Source: Allopusillimonas sp048270225
GTDB taxonomy: Bacteria; Pseudomonadota; Gammaproteobacteria; Burkholderiales; Burkholderiaceae_B
Assembly: GCA_048270225.1 (NCBI GenBank)
Contig: JBLWTG010000011.1
Coordinates: 62,001 to 126,000, forward strand
Length of the DNA stretch: 64,000 nt
Direction of reading: 5' to 3'
In this document: positions 7,993-17,203 of the stretch, piece after piece
How the letters are laid out: each line of letters begins with the position of its first letter
How positions within the stretch are numbered: the first letter of the stretch is position 1
The notes under the pieces: model-generated
Databases searched by the model: none
What the model was told of the DNA's origin: nothing
What the model saw: only the letters and a program-made list of their open reading frames with translations
Translations under genes and position numbers: made by a program

Positions 7993-8864
7993 ACATCATG
8001 GAAAAATTCGTACGCATTGAATATGTCGGCCAGCGCTATGAAACGCGCAACGGCCCGTTTGTCGCCCTGCGCGACATCAACCTGAATATCGCCCAGGGCG
8101 AGTTCGTCTCGCTGATCGGGCATTCGGGTTGCGGCAAATCCACCCTGCTCAATCTGATCGCCGGCCTGGACCGCCCCGCGCAAGGCGTACTGCTGTGCGC
8201 GGAAAAAGAGATTACCGGCCCCGGCCCCGACCGGGCAGTGGTATTCCAGAACCATAGCCTGCTGCCCTGGCTCACCTGCCGCCAGAACGTCTACCTGGCC
8301 GTCGAGCGTGTATTCGGTGCGCAGGAGTCGCGCGCCCTGCTGCATAGCCGCTCAAAAGCCGCGCTGCGCATGGTGGGGCTGGACCATGCCATGGACAAAT
8401 ATCCCAGCGAAATCTCAGGCGGCATGAAACAGCGCGTGGGTATTGCACGGGCCCTGGCCATGGAGCCCAAAGTACTGCTGCTGGACGAACCCTTTGGCGC
8501 GCTGGACTCGCTCACCCGCGCCCAGCTGCAGGACGAGTTGCTGCGCATCGTTGCCGCCACCCACACCACCGCCATCATGGTGACGCACGATGTGGACGAA
8601 GCGGTGCTGCTGTCCGACCGCATCGTCATGCTCACCAACGGCCCGGCCGCCACCATCGGCAAAATTCTGACTGTGGACCTGCCGCGCCCACGCGACCGCG
8701 TGGCGCTGCTGACCAACCCTGACTACACCGCCTGCCGCGCCGCCGTGCTCGGCTTTCTGCATGAGCGCCACGGGCAGCAGCAAGCGCCCCAGACGCCTGC
8801 CGAACAGGTCGCGCAACGTGAACCTGAATCTGAACTTTCATCCAGCATTGCGGAAGCATTATGA
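7989..8864 (+). CDS. nrtD: Nitrate ABC transporter ATP-binding protein
   Basis: This 291-residue ABC ATPase has Walker A GHSGCGKST (about residue 49), a Q-loop (VVFQNHSLLPWLT), signature SGGMKQRVGIARA, Walker B VLLLDEPFGALD and an H-loop (VTHDVDEA). It is of the NrtD/SsuB type with no fused binding domain, unlike cyanobacterial NrtC. The ATG at 7989 overlaps the nrtB stop, and its own stop overlaps the nirB ATG at 8861. It completes a three-component nitrate importer. Confidence 0.92.
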   Translation: MNIMEKFVRIEYVGQRYETRNGPFVALRDINLNIAQGEFVSLIGHSGCGKSTLLNLIAGLDRPAQGVLLCAEKEITGPGPDRAVVFQNHSLLPWLTCRQNVYLAVERVFGAQESRALLHSRSKAALRMVGLDHAMDKYPSEISGGMKQRVGIARALAMEPKVLLLDEPFGALDSLTRAQLQDELLRIVAATHTTAIMVTHDVDEAVLLSDRIVMLTNGPAATIGKILTVDLPRPRDRVALLTNPDYTACRAAVLGFLHERHGQQQAPQTPAEQVAQREPESELSSSIAEAL

Positions 8865-11293
8865 AGAAATACAAACTCGTCGTCGTCGGCAACGGCATGG
8901 CCGGCATCCGGACCGTGGAAGAACTGCTCAAGCTGGACCGCGACCTCTACGACATTACCGTGTTCGGCTCCGAGCCTCACCCGAACTACAACCGCATTCT
9001 GCTCTCGCCCGTGCTGACGGGCGAACAGACCCTGCAGGACATCGTGCTGAACGATCTGGACTGGTATCGCGACAACAACATCACCCTGCATATGGACAGC
9101 ACGGTGACGCAGATCAATCGCGCGCGCAAGGAAGTGATCGCCAGCAACGGCATGGCCGTCAAATACGATCGCCTGCTGCTGGCTACCGGCTCCAATCCGT
9201 TTATCCTTCCTGTGCCGGGCCATGACCTGGAAGGCGTCATCACCTTCCGCGACATTCGCGACGTCAATCTGATGATAGACGCAGCAAGCCGTATCAAGCA
9301 GGCTGTAGTCATCGGCGGCGGCCTGCTTGGCCTGGAAGCGGCCAACGGACTGGCCTCGCGCGGCATGGATGTCTCCGTGGTGCACCTGGGCACCACGCTG
9401 CTGGATCGCCAGCTCGACGACGCGGCCGCCGTCCTGTTGCGAAAAAGCCTGGAGGCGCGCGGACTGAACTTCCTGATGCAGCGCCAGACGCAAGCCATCC
9501 TGGGCGACGAGCACGGCGCCGTGCGCGCCCTGCGCTTTCAGGACGGCAGCGAGATCGAGACAGGACTTGTCGTCATGGCGGTCGGCATACGTCCCAACAC
9601 AGACCTGGCGCAATCGGCCGGCATCCATACCGACCGCGGCATTGTGGTCAACGATACGCTGCAAACCTTTGACCCCAGCATCTATGCCGTGGGCGAGTGC
9701 GTCAGCCACCGCGGCATGGCCTACGGACTGGTCGCGCCCCTGTTCGAGCAGGCCAAGGTCGCCGCCAACCACCTGGCCATGTTCGGCATCGGACGCTATG
9801 CGGGCAGCACCACCTCGACCAAGCTCAAGGTCACCGGCATCGACGTGTTTTCCGCCGGTGATTTCGTCGGCGGTCCCCAGACCGAAGCCATCACGCTGGC
9901 CGATCCGGTCGGCGGCGTCTACAAAAAACTGGTGATCCGTGACGAAAAGCTGGTGGGCGCCTGCCTGTATGGCGACACCGTGGACGGCGCCTGGTACTTT
10001 CGCCTGATACGCGAAGGCAAATCCATCGCCGAGTTGCGTGAACACCTGATGTTCGGCGAGGGCTCTGTCGGCGATACCGGCCATGCCGGCGAGAACAGCA
10101 TCGCCAACATGCCTGACAGCACGGAGATCTGCGGCTGCAATGGCGTGTGCAAAGGCACTATCGTCAAAGCCATCCGCGAGCAGGGCCTGTTTACCGTCGA
10201 TGAGGTCAAAAAGCACACCAAGGCCGCCAGCTCCTGCGGCTCCTGCGCGGGCCTGGTGGAACAGATACTGATCAGCTGTGTGGGGGGCGCTGCCGACATC
10301 AAGCCCAAATCCGAGAAGCCGATGTGCGGCTGCACCGACTTCACCCATGGCAATGTGCGCAAAGTCGTACGGGAACAGCACCTGACCAGCGTCCATGACG
10401 CCATGCGTTTCCTGGAATGGCGCACGCCTGATGGCTGTGCCACCTGCCGCCCCGCCCTGAACTACTACGTGATGTCGACCTGGCCGGGCGAGGCGCGCGA
10501 TGACAGCCAGTCCCGCCTGATCAACGAACGCGCCCACGCCAACATCCAGAACGACGGCACCTACTCTGTGGTGCCGCGCATGTGGGGCGGCGTCACCACC
10601 CCTGCGCAACTGCGCCGCATCGCCGACGTCGCGGACAAATACGAGGTGCCCATGGTCAAGGTCACCGGCGGGCAGCGCATCGACCTGCTGGGCATACGCA
10701 AGGACGACCTGCCCGCCGTCTGGAAAGACCTGGACATGCCCTCGGGCTATGCCTACGGCAAAAGCCTGCGCACCGTCAAAACCTGCGTGGGCAAAGAGTT
10801 CTGCCGCTTCGGCACGCAAGACTCCACCGGCATGGGCATCGCACTGGAAAAGGAACTGGCCGGCATGGGCAGCCCGCACAAGGTCAAGCTGGCGGTGTCG
10901 GGTTGCCCACGCAACTGCGCCGAGTCCGGCATCAAGGACATTGGCATCATTGCCGTGGACTCCGGCTGGGAACTGTATGTCGGCGGCAACGGCGGCATCA
11001 AGACCGAAGTCGCGCAGTTTTTCGTCAAGCTGCAGACACCTGCCGAAGTACTTGAATACTGCGGCGCCTTCTTGCAGCTTTACCGCGAAGAGGCCTTCTA
11101 TCTGGAGCGCACCTGCCACTACCTGGACCGCGTCGGACTTGAACACGCCAAGACGCGCGTGGTCGGAGACGCCGCCAACCGCGCCGAGCTTTACGCAAGA
11201 TTGAAGTTCGCACTGTCCTTCATCAAAGACCCCTGGGCCGAACGCGTGGCAGCAACGCCGCAGCGCCGGGAATTCGAGGCCCTGACCGTATGA
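8861..11293 (+). CDS. nirB: Assimilatory nitrite reductase [NAD(P)H], large subunit
   Basis: This 810-residue NirB reduces nitrite to ammonium in the cytoplasm. The order seen is an FAD dinucleotide fold (VVVGNGMAGIRTVEE, residues 7-21), an NAD(P) fold (VVIGGGLLGLEAANGL, near 150), and two BFD-like [2Fe-2S] segments (CGCNGVCKG with SSCGSCAG, then CGCTDF with CATC). The siroheme/[4Fe-4S] domain follows, with the four ligand cysteines in TCVGKEFCRFGT and SGCPRNCAES. It is translationally coupled to nrtD by an ATGA overlap, and nirD follows after 76 bp. Confidence 0.95.
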   Translation: MKKYKLVVVGNGMAGIRTVEELLKLDRDLYDITVFGSEPHPNYNRILLSPVLTGEQTLQDIVLNDLDWYRDNNITLHMDSTVTQINRARKEVIASNGMAVKYDRLLLATGSNPFILPVPGHDLEGVITFRDIRDVNLMIDAASRIKQAVVIGGGLLGLEAANGLASRGMDVSVVHLGTTLLDRQLDDAAAVLLRKSLEARGLNFLMQRQTQAILGDEHGAVRALRFQDGSEIETGLVVMAVGIRPNTDLAQSAGIHTDRGIVVNDTLQTFDPSIYAVGECVSHRGMAYGLVAPLFEQAKVAANHLAMFGIGRYAGSTTSTKLKVTGIDVFSAGDFVGGPQTEAITLADPVGGVYKKLVIRDEKLVGACLYGDTVDGAWYFRLIREGKSIAELREHLMFGEGSVGDTGHAGENSIANMPDSTEICGCNGVCKGTIVKAIREQGLFTVDEVKKHTKAASSCGSCAGLVEQILISCVGGAADIKPKSEKPMCGCTDFTHGNVRKVVREQHLTSVHDAMRFLEWRTPDGCATCRPALNYYVMSTWPGEARDDSQSRLINERAHANIQNDGTYSVVPRMWGGVTTPAQLRRIADVADKYEVPMVKVTGGQRIDLLGIRKDDLPAVWKDLDMPSGYAYGKSLRTVKTCVGKEFCRFGTQDSTGMGIALEKELAGMGSPHKVKLAVSGCPRNCAESGIKDIGIIAVDSGWELYVGGNGGIKTEVAQFFVKLQTPAEVLEYCGAFLQLYREEAFYLERTCHYLDRVGLEHAKTRVVGDAANRAELYARLKFALSFIKDPWAERVAATPQRREFEALTV

Positions 11294-11369
11294 GCCTGCC
11301 TGCCAATCCGGCCGGCGCCCTGGGCGCCGCCACACGACTGAACCGCGTCCGAGACAAGGAAACCCAATC

Positions 11370-11708
11370 ATGAGCTCCACCTCCTCCCTGGAATGGACCG
11401 CCATCTGCCACATCGATGATATCCCTGCGCTGGGATCGCGCGTCGTGCGCCACGAAGGCCTTGATCCCATCGCCGTCTTCCGGGCGTCGGACGATCAAGT
11501 CTTCGCCGTCTTCAACCGCTGTCCGCACAAAGGCGGCCCCTTGTCCGACGGGCTCGTGCATGGTCATACCGTCACCTGCCCGTTGCACAACTGGAACATC
11601 AATCTGGAAGACGGCCAGGCCTGTGCACCTGACATCGGCTGCGTCCGTACCGTCGACGTACGCCTCACCGATGGCCATGTATTCCTTGCCTTGCCGAGCC
11701 AGGGATAA
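11370..11708 (+). CDS. nirD: Assimilatory nitrite reductase small subunit (Rieske-type)
   Basis: This 112-residue NirD has the full Rieske signature: CPHKGG near residue 49 and CPLHNWN near residue 68. The E. coli NirD subunit lacks these cysteines and histidines, whereas this copy should bind a [2Fe-2S] cluster. It pairs with NirB. The start is set by a clear AAGGAAACC site just upstream. The nasA ATG follows 3 bp after the stop. Confidence 0.92.
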   Translation: MSSTSSLEWTAICHIDDIPALGSRVVRHEGLDPIAVFRASDDQVFAVFNRCPHKGGPLSDGLVHGHTVTCPLHNWNINLEDGQACAPDIGCVRTVDVRLTDGHVFLALPSQG

Positions 11709-11711
11709 ATC

Positions 11712-14492
11712 ATGAACGGCAACTCCGCGCCCGCCCGTCCACCTGCGGAAACCGACGCCCAAGCAGCGCCGCAGTCCCTGGCCGGCCCGGTACTGCGCAC
11801 CACGCAATCGATCTGCTGCTACTGCGGCACCGGATGCGGCGTACGCATACACAGCACCCGCCAGCATGTCCTGGCGGTCGACGGCGACGACAGCCATCCG
11901 TCCAGCCTGGGCAAGCTGTGCAGCAAAGGCCGTACTCTGGCCGCCACCGTGCGCCATGACCGCAGCCGCGTGCTGTCCGCACAGTGGCGCGCGGACAAGG
12001 CTGCGGCGCGCCATGACATCGCCCTGGCCGATGCCTACGACCTGGCAGCGGCCAGACTGGCCGAGACCATCGTCATGCATGGCCCCGACGCCGTCGGCTT
12101 TTATCTTTCGGGCCAGTTGCTCACCGAGGACTACGCCGTTTTCAACAAACTGGCGCGCGCACTGGTGGGCACCAACAATATCGACACCAATTCGCGGCTG
12201 TGCATGTCCAGCGCCGTCTCGGGCTACAAGCTGACGCTGGGCGCCGACGCACCGCCGGCCGCCTACGAAGACCTGGACCATGCCGACACTGTGCTGATCG
12301 CCGGCTCCAACACCGCATACGCGCATCCCGTGCTGTTCCGTCGGCTGGAAGCCGCCAAACTGCGCCGCCCCGAAATGAAAATCATCGTCGTGGACCCGCG
12401 CCGCACCGATACCGCCGAAATCGCCGACCTGCACCTGCCCATCCTGCCCGGCAGCGACGTGGCGCTGTTCCATGCCATGCTCAACGTGCTGGTCTGGGAC
12501 GGCCTGGTCGACCTGGACTATATCGAGCGCCACACCACAGGCTTCGGGGCGCTCAAGCAGCGCATCCATGAATTCACCCCCGGCGCCACCCAGGATATCT
12601 GTGGCGTACCGGCCGCCGATATCATGCAGGCGGCCCGCTGGTTCGGGCAGGCGAACGCCGCGCTGTCGCTCTACACCATGGGTCTGAACCAGTCCAGCAG
12701 CGGCACCGCCAAGAACGCCGCCCTCATCCATCTGCACCTGGCCACCGGCCAGATCGGCAGGCCCGGCGCCGGCCCATTCTCGCTGACCGGCCAGCCCAAT
12801 GCCATGGGCGGGCGCGAAGCCGGCGCAATGGCCACCCTGCTGCCCGGCCATCGCGATCCCGGCAATGCCGGCGACAGAGCCGCCGTGGCCGCCTTGTGGG
12901 GCGTAGACCAACTGCCCGAAACACCAGGAAAAACCGCTGTCGATCTCTTTGACGCTGTGCTGCAGGGACAGATCAAAGTGCTCTGGATCGCGGCCACCAA
13001 TCCGGCCCAATCCATGCCCGATCAGGCCAAGGTACGCGCCGCACTGCAGAAGGCGGAACTGGTCATCGTGCAGGAAGCCTTCGACAATACCGAAACCCTG
13101 GCCTATGCCGACCTGGTCCTGCCTGCGGCCACCTGGCCCGAAAAAAACGGCACCGTGACCAACTCGGAACGACGCATCAGCCGCGTACGGGCCGCCATCA
13201 ATCCGCCCGGCCACGCACGCCCTGATTGGGAACTGGTGTGCAACATCGCCCGCAGGCTGGCCGCGCACATCGCGCCGGACAAGGCCGCCCTGTTCAACTA
13301 CCGCGACGAGTCCGAGGTCTTTGCAGAACATGTCCTCACCACCGCCGGGCGGGATCTGGACTACAGTGCGCTGAGCTACGACGTGCTCGAGCGCGACGGC
13401 CCGCAGCAATGGCCCTACACGCCTGCCCCCGGTCCGCGGCGGCCTTCCGTGCGCCTGTACGGGGACGGGCGCTTTGCCACCGCAGACGGGCGGGCCCGCT
13501 TCTTCGACACCGGCTATGTACCCGTTGCCGAAGGGGTCGCTGCGCAATACCCCCTGCGGCTGACCTCGGGTCGCATGCGCGACCAGTGGCACACCATGTC
13601 GCGCAGCGGCCTCGTGCCCTCACTGACGCGTCACGTCGATGAACCCTGCATCTATCTGCACCCTGCCGACATGCAACGCTACAACATAGGCGATGGCGCA
13701 CTGGCCAGAATCCGCACGCGCCGGGGCAGCGTCATCCTGCCCGCAAGCGCCGACGATGCCTTGCGACCCGGTCATGCCTTCGTGCATATGCACTGGGGCA
13801 GCAGCTTTATCGCCGGCGATGGTGTCAATGCGCTGGCCAACAACGCACGCGACCCCATCTCGCAACAGCCCGAACTCAAGCACAGCGCTGCCGGCGTCGA
13901 TGCGCTGCATTTCGCCTGGCATGCCCAGGCCTGGATACAGGGCAGCGCCCCCGCCTTGCGCAGCAAGCTGCTGCCCTGGCTACGCCGCTTTCCCTATGCC
14001 ATGCTGATCCCCACGGCCATCGGCGGGGAAGGCGTGCGGCTGCGGCTGGCAGGACCCGCCCGCATTGCGCCCCAGCTATTGGACGAGCTGGTGCGCGACC
14101 TTGGGCTGGATGCGCCCGATCTCGCCTTCGACGATCCGGCGCGCGGCATTGTCCGCCGCCTGCGGCGAACCGACGACGCACTGCGGGCCTGGCTGCTGGC
14201 CGGCGACGTCAAGGCTGCCGATGCGCTGCTGCAATGGGCGGACACCGGCCGTGCGCCGGCCAATGCCAGCCAGGTACTCATGGGCCGTGGCGGCCCGACC
14301 GTGCGCGCCCGCGTCATCTGCACCTGCGCCAACGTGACCGACCAGGCCATCGAGCAGGCGCTGGGTCGCGGCCTGAGCCTGGACGGCCTGAAAGCCACAC
14401 TGGAATGCGGCATCACCTGCGGCTCCTGCCTGCCCCAGCTTCGCCGCATAGTGGAACAACACAGCATCGCGGAGTCCCCGAACCATGCATGA
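11712..14492 (+). CDS. nasA: Assimilatory nitrate reductase catalytic subunit
   Basis: This 926-residue molybdopterin oxidoreductase reduces nitrate to nitrite in the cytoplasm. The N-terminal [4Fe-4S] ligands are in CCYCGTGCGVRIHS (about residues 35-48) with the fourth in GKLCSKG. The molybdopterin-guanine-dinucleotide domains follow (TNNIDTNSRLCMSSAVSGYK, GLNQSSSGTAKN), then a dinucleotide-binding C-terminal domain. The last about 60 residues form a BFD-like [2Fe-2S] domain (CTCANVTD, CGITCGSCLPQL) as in Klebsiella NasA. No separate NasB-type electron-transfer subunit is encoded here, so electrons must come from another flavoprotein. It overlaps the methyltransferase gene by 8 bp. Confidence 0.93.
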   Translation: MNGNSAPARPPAETDAQAAPQSLAGPVLRTTQSICCYCGTGCGVRIHSTRQHVLAVDGDDSHPSSLGKLCSKGRTLAATVRHDRSRVLSAQWRADKAAARHDIALADAYDLAAARLAETIVMHGPDAVGFYLSGQLLTEDYAVFNKLARALVGTNNIDTNSRLCMSSAVSGYKLTLGADAPPAAYEDLDHADTVLIAGSNTAYAHPVLFRRLEAAKLRRPEMKIIVVDPRRTDTAEIADLHLPILPGSDVALFHAMLNVLVWDGLVDLDYIERHTTGFGALKQRIHEFTPGATQDICGVPAADIMQAARWFGQANAALSLYTMGLNQSSSGTAKNAALIHLHLATGQIGRPGAGPFSLTGQPNAMGGREAGAMATLLPGHRDPGNAGDRAAVAALWGVDQLPETPGKTAVDLFDAVLQGQIKVLWIAATNPAQSMPDQAKVRAALQKAELVIVQEAFDNTETLAYADLVLPAATWPEKNGTVTNSERRISRVRAAINPPGHARPDWELVCNIARRLAAHIAPDKAALFNYRDESEVFAEHVLTTAGRDLDYSALSYDVLERDGPQQWPYTPAPGPRRPSVRLYGDGRFATADGRARFFDTGYVPVAEGVAAQYPLRLTSGRMRDQWHTMSRSGLVPSLTRHVDEPCIYLHPADMQRYNIGDGALARIRTRRGSVILPASADDALRPGHAFVHMHWGSSFIAGDGVNALANNARDPISQQPELKHSAAGVDALHFAWHAQAWIQGSAPALRSKLLPWLRRFPYAMLIPTAIGGEGVRLRLAGPARIAPQLLDELVRDLGLDAPDLAFDDPARGIVRRLRRTDDALRAWLLAGDVKAADALLQWADTGRAPANASQVLMGRGGPTVRARVICTCANVTDQAIEQALGRGLSLDGLKATLECGITCGSCLPQLRRIVEQHSIAESPNHA

Positions 14493-15333
14493 CGACACAC
14501 CATCCCTCCCCTTGACCTGTCCACCGCATACCAGCGGCAGGTCGCCCGCCGGCAAAGTCTGGCTGATCGGCGCAGGCCCCGGCGACCCTGAGCTGCTCAC
14601 CCTGAAAGCTTTGCGCGTCCTGCGCGAATGCACGCTCTGGCTGGTCGACGACCTGGTAGGCGACGGCGTGCTGGCGCTCGCCGCTGAAAGCACACGCATC
14701 ATCAAAGTCGGCAAGCGCGGCGGCTGCAAGTCCACGCCCCAGGCGTTCATCCTGCGACTCATGGCCCGCTATGCCAGACAGGGCCATACCATCGCCCGCG
14801 TCAAAGGCGGCGATCCTTTTGTTTTTGGACGCGGCGGCGAAGAAATGGCCTGGCTCCGGACGCGGGGCATCGCCGTGGACAGCGTCAGCGGCATCACCGC
14901 AGGCCTGGCCGCAGGCAGCGCGCTGGGCCTTCCGCTCACCCACCGCGAAGTGGCCCGCGGCGTAGCCTTCGTCACCGCGCATACCGCCAACGGCGCGCGC
15001 CCCGACTGGCATGCTTTGGCGCAAAGCGGCCTGACCGTGGTCTGCTACATGGGCATGCGCCACCCCGATGCACTGACCGCAGAACTCCTGCAGGCAGGCT
15101 TTGCCCCCTCGCTGCCCGTCGCCATTGTGCAGCGCGTCTCCTGCCCCGACCAGCGCCATGCCGTCACCACCCTGGCGCAGCTGGCGGCCACGGCCCAAGC
15201 GCATGGCCTGGCCAGCCCCGCCGTCATTGTGATGGGCGAGGCAGTCGCGCATGCTGCCTGTACGGACATCACGGAAGCCTCTCACTATTGTTTCACGTCA
15301 CCGCCCAAGGATGCTGCGCGTAAAGCGGTATGA
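14485..15333 (+). CDS. cobA: Uroporphyrinogen-III C-methyltransferase (siroheme branch)
   Basis: This 282-residue SAM-dependent SUMT methylates uroporphyrinogen III at C-2 and C-7 to precorrin-2. The family motifs are VWLIGAGPGDPELLTLKA (near residue 30) and ARVKGGDPFVFGRGGEE. A C-terminal segment resembles RVSCPDQRHAVTTL of NasF/CysG-type enzymes. There is no CysG dehydrogenase/ferrochelatase fusion. As the last gene of the operon, its job is to supply siroheme for NirB. Confidence 0.92.
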   Translation: MHDDTPSLPLTCPPHTSGRSPAGKVWLIGAGPGDPELLTLKALRVLRECTLWLVDDLVGDGVLALAAESTRIIKVGKRGGCKSTPQAFILRLMARYARQGHTIARVKGGDPFVFGRGGEEMAWLRTRGIAVDSVSGITAGLAAGSALGLPLTHREVARGVAFVTAHTANGARPDWHALAQSGLTVVCYMGMRHPDALTAELLQAGFAPSLPVAIVQRVSCPDQRHAVTTLAQLAATAQAHGLASPAVIVMGEAVAHAACTDITEASHYCFTSPPKDAARKAV

Positions 15334-15377
15334 TGCCCAAGCATCACACCATTTGACGACAGATCCGCAAACCGGCC

Positions 15378-16151
15378 TCAATCGATTGAAATCTGGCCTT
15401 TCTGCACAACCTCAGCCCATTTGCCTATTTCTCGCGCCTGAAAATCGGCGAGCTCCTGCGGTGAACTGGCCACAATATCCACGCCGAGTCCACGCATACG
15501 CGCGACTACATCGGGCTGCTGGAAAATCTTGCGAATCGCTTCGTTTAGCTGGTCTCTAATGTGTACATCTAATCCAGCCGGCGCAAATATGGCCTGCCAC
15601 GAAAGAACTTCATAGTTGGCCACGCCTGCCTCTTGCATAGTGGGAATATCAGGAAAGGCCTTCGCACGGCTTGACGACGTCACCGCCAAAGCACGTACCG
15701 CCCCGCTCTTTATCTGCGGACTGGCAACAATAAGGTTCTCCAGACTGAAGGGAACCTCACCCGCCATGACCGCCGTAAGCGCTGGCCCGGCCCCCTTATA
15801 AGGCACATGGAGCAACGCCAGCCCTTTCGTCTGGCCGAACAGTTCGGCCGATAGATGCTGCGACGTCCCTGCACCAGCCGAGGCAAAAGCCAAGGGCTCG
15901 GTGGATTGGCGCGCTGAATCAACCAGCTCCTCCACACTCTTGTAGGGAGTCTTGGGATTGACGATCAATACATTGGGGGTTGTCCCGACCAGACTGATGG
16001 GTGTGAAATCTTTCTGGGGATCAAACCCGATATTTTTGTACAGACTGGCATTGATCGAGTGCGTCGCGATCGATGCGCCGCCTATCGTATAGCCATCAGG
16101 AGCAGCCTGCGCAACCTGCAGCGTACCGATATTGTCAAAGGCATGCGTAAA
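15378..16151 (-). pseudogene. Decapitated Bug-family (TctC) binding protein remnant
   Basis: An in-frame reading of about 257 codons matches the C-terminal three quarters of a Bug/TctC tricarboxylate-type binding protein (AAPDGYTIGGASIATHSINA, then GFDPQKDFTPISLVG, and GTSQHLSAELFGQTKG). The signal peptide and the first about 75 residues, including the PYPxGGxxD ligand loop, are missing. No start codon with a ribosome site exists at its 5' edge: it opens directly after the lacI stop codon, in the same frame. This is best read as a deletion junction at the operon end. An internal TTG or other weak start could give a fragment, but it would not be secreted. Confidence 0.8.
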
Positions 16152-17198
16152 TCATGACGGGATCCGTGTAGTGCCCCTGATGACAGCGCGGACAGGTGTA
16201 ACTACTCGTCGCGGCGACATCGGCATTTTCCCTTCCAGGCACTCCAGCAGTATCGAAACAGTAGCCCGGACCATTAGTTCCGAGTCCTGTTCGATGGTCG
16301 TTAGCTGATACCCTCCCCAGGATGCTTGGGGCACATTATCAAAACCGACCACCTGAACATCCTGCGGGACACTCAACCCCAGATCGTTGCGGATGGCGTC
16401 CAGTACAGCAAAAGCCATGTGATCATTGGCAACGAAGAGCGCATCCACTTTCTTTCTACCCGAAAGCAACGTGCAGACAGCCCGCTTGGCCGTATCAAAA
16501 TCATATTCTCCAGAAACTCGGGCAACCAGCTTTTTGCCTTGGTTGTTTAACTCATCAATGAATCCTTTCTCGCGCTCCTGCGATGTCGAAGAGTCCTCAA
16601 GTCCACTGACGAAACCGATCTTCCGCGCACCAGCCTCTATCAACAAGCGAGCCGCCAGCCGCCCGCCCTCTACATTATCCGACTCCACGGTGTTCGCATC
16701 CATAACTGGGGCGACACGATTAAACAACACAACGGGAATGCCTACCGACTGGCAATGTGCTGCCAACCGCGAAGACATCATCGTGCTGGCGAGAACAATT
16801 CCATCCACCTGGTACTGCAAAATATCCAGCAGCAAGCCATCCATACCCTCATCGTCGGAATGTTGATCGCTGCTGATAAACAGCAGCACATGGTAGCCAT
16901 GCACTTGCAGCAATTGCGACAAACGTTCGATGACCGTGGGGTAAAACTGATTATGCAAATAGGAAACCACAATTCCTATCATCCGAGACTTCTTGGTCGA
17001 TAAGGTGCGCGCAATCGCATTGGGGCGATAGCCAATCTGTTTGGCTGCCTCCAGAACCCTGGCTCTGGTCGCCTTTCCAACGCTGGCACCTGGAGTAAAA
17101 GTGCGGCTGACCGCAGACGTGCTCACTCCTGCGAGCGCCGCCACATCCGCTAACGTTGCAGCACTCGACGCGGGTCCAGGTCTGGTGGAGTCATTCAT
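16152..17198 (-). CDS. LacI-family transcriptional regulator
   Basis: This 348-residue repressor-type protein has an N-terminal helix-turn-helix (TLADVAALAGVSTSAVSRTF, about residues 16-35) and hinge helix (NAIARTLSTKKS). A periplasmic-binding-protein-like sensor follows (MIGIVVSYLHNQFYPTVIERL onward) and ends GTTRIPS, a normal LacI C-terminus. It is last of the catabolic operon, 5 bp after the FMN-dehydrogenase stop. The likely targets are the paired 16-bp palindromes at the operon head near 25.05 and 25.11 kb. The sensor ligand is probably the sugar acid degraded by the operon (inference). Confidence 0.9.
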   Translation of the reverse strand: MNDSTRPGPASSAATLADVAALAGVSTSAVSRTFTPGASVGKATRARVLEAAKQIGYRPNAIARTLSTKKSRMIGIVVSYLHNQFYPTVIERLSQLLQVHGYHVLLFISSDQHSDDEGMDGLLLDILQYQVDGIVLASTMMSSRLAAHCQSVGIPVVLFNRVAPVMDANTVESDNVEGGRLAARLLIEAGARKIGFVSGLEDSSTSQEREKGFIDELNNQGKKLVARVSGEYDFDTAKRAVCTLLSGRKKVDALFVANDHMAFAVLDAIRNDLGLSVPQDVQVVGFDNVPQASWGGYQLTTIEQDSELMVRATVSILLECLEGKMPMSPRRVVTPVRAVIRGTTRIPS

Positions 17199-17203
17199 TT
17201 TTC

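Noticed and set aside
8723..11470. Very long open frame on the minus strand opposite nirB and nrtD
   Set aside because: It mirrors the coding strand of a clear nirB; composition is low-complexity Gly/Ala/Asp/His-rich, typical of antisense frames in high-G/C genes, with no recognisable domain.
11223..13592. Long minus-strand frame opposite nasA
   Set aside because: Antisense shadow of the molybdopterin reductase; no ribosome site or family motif.
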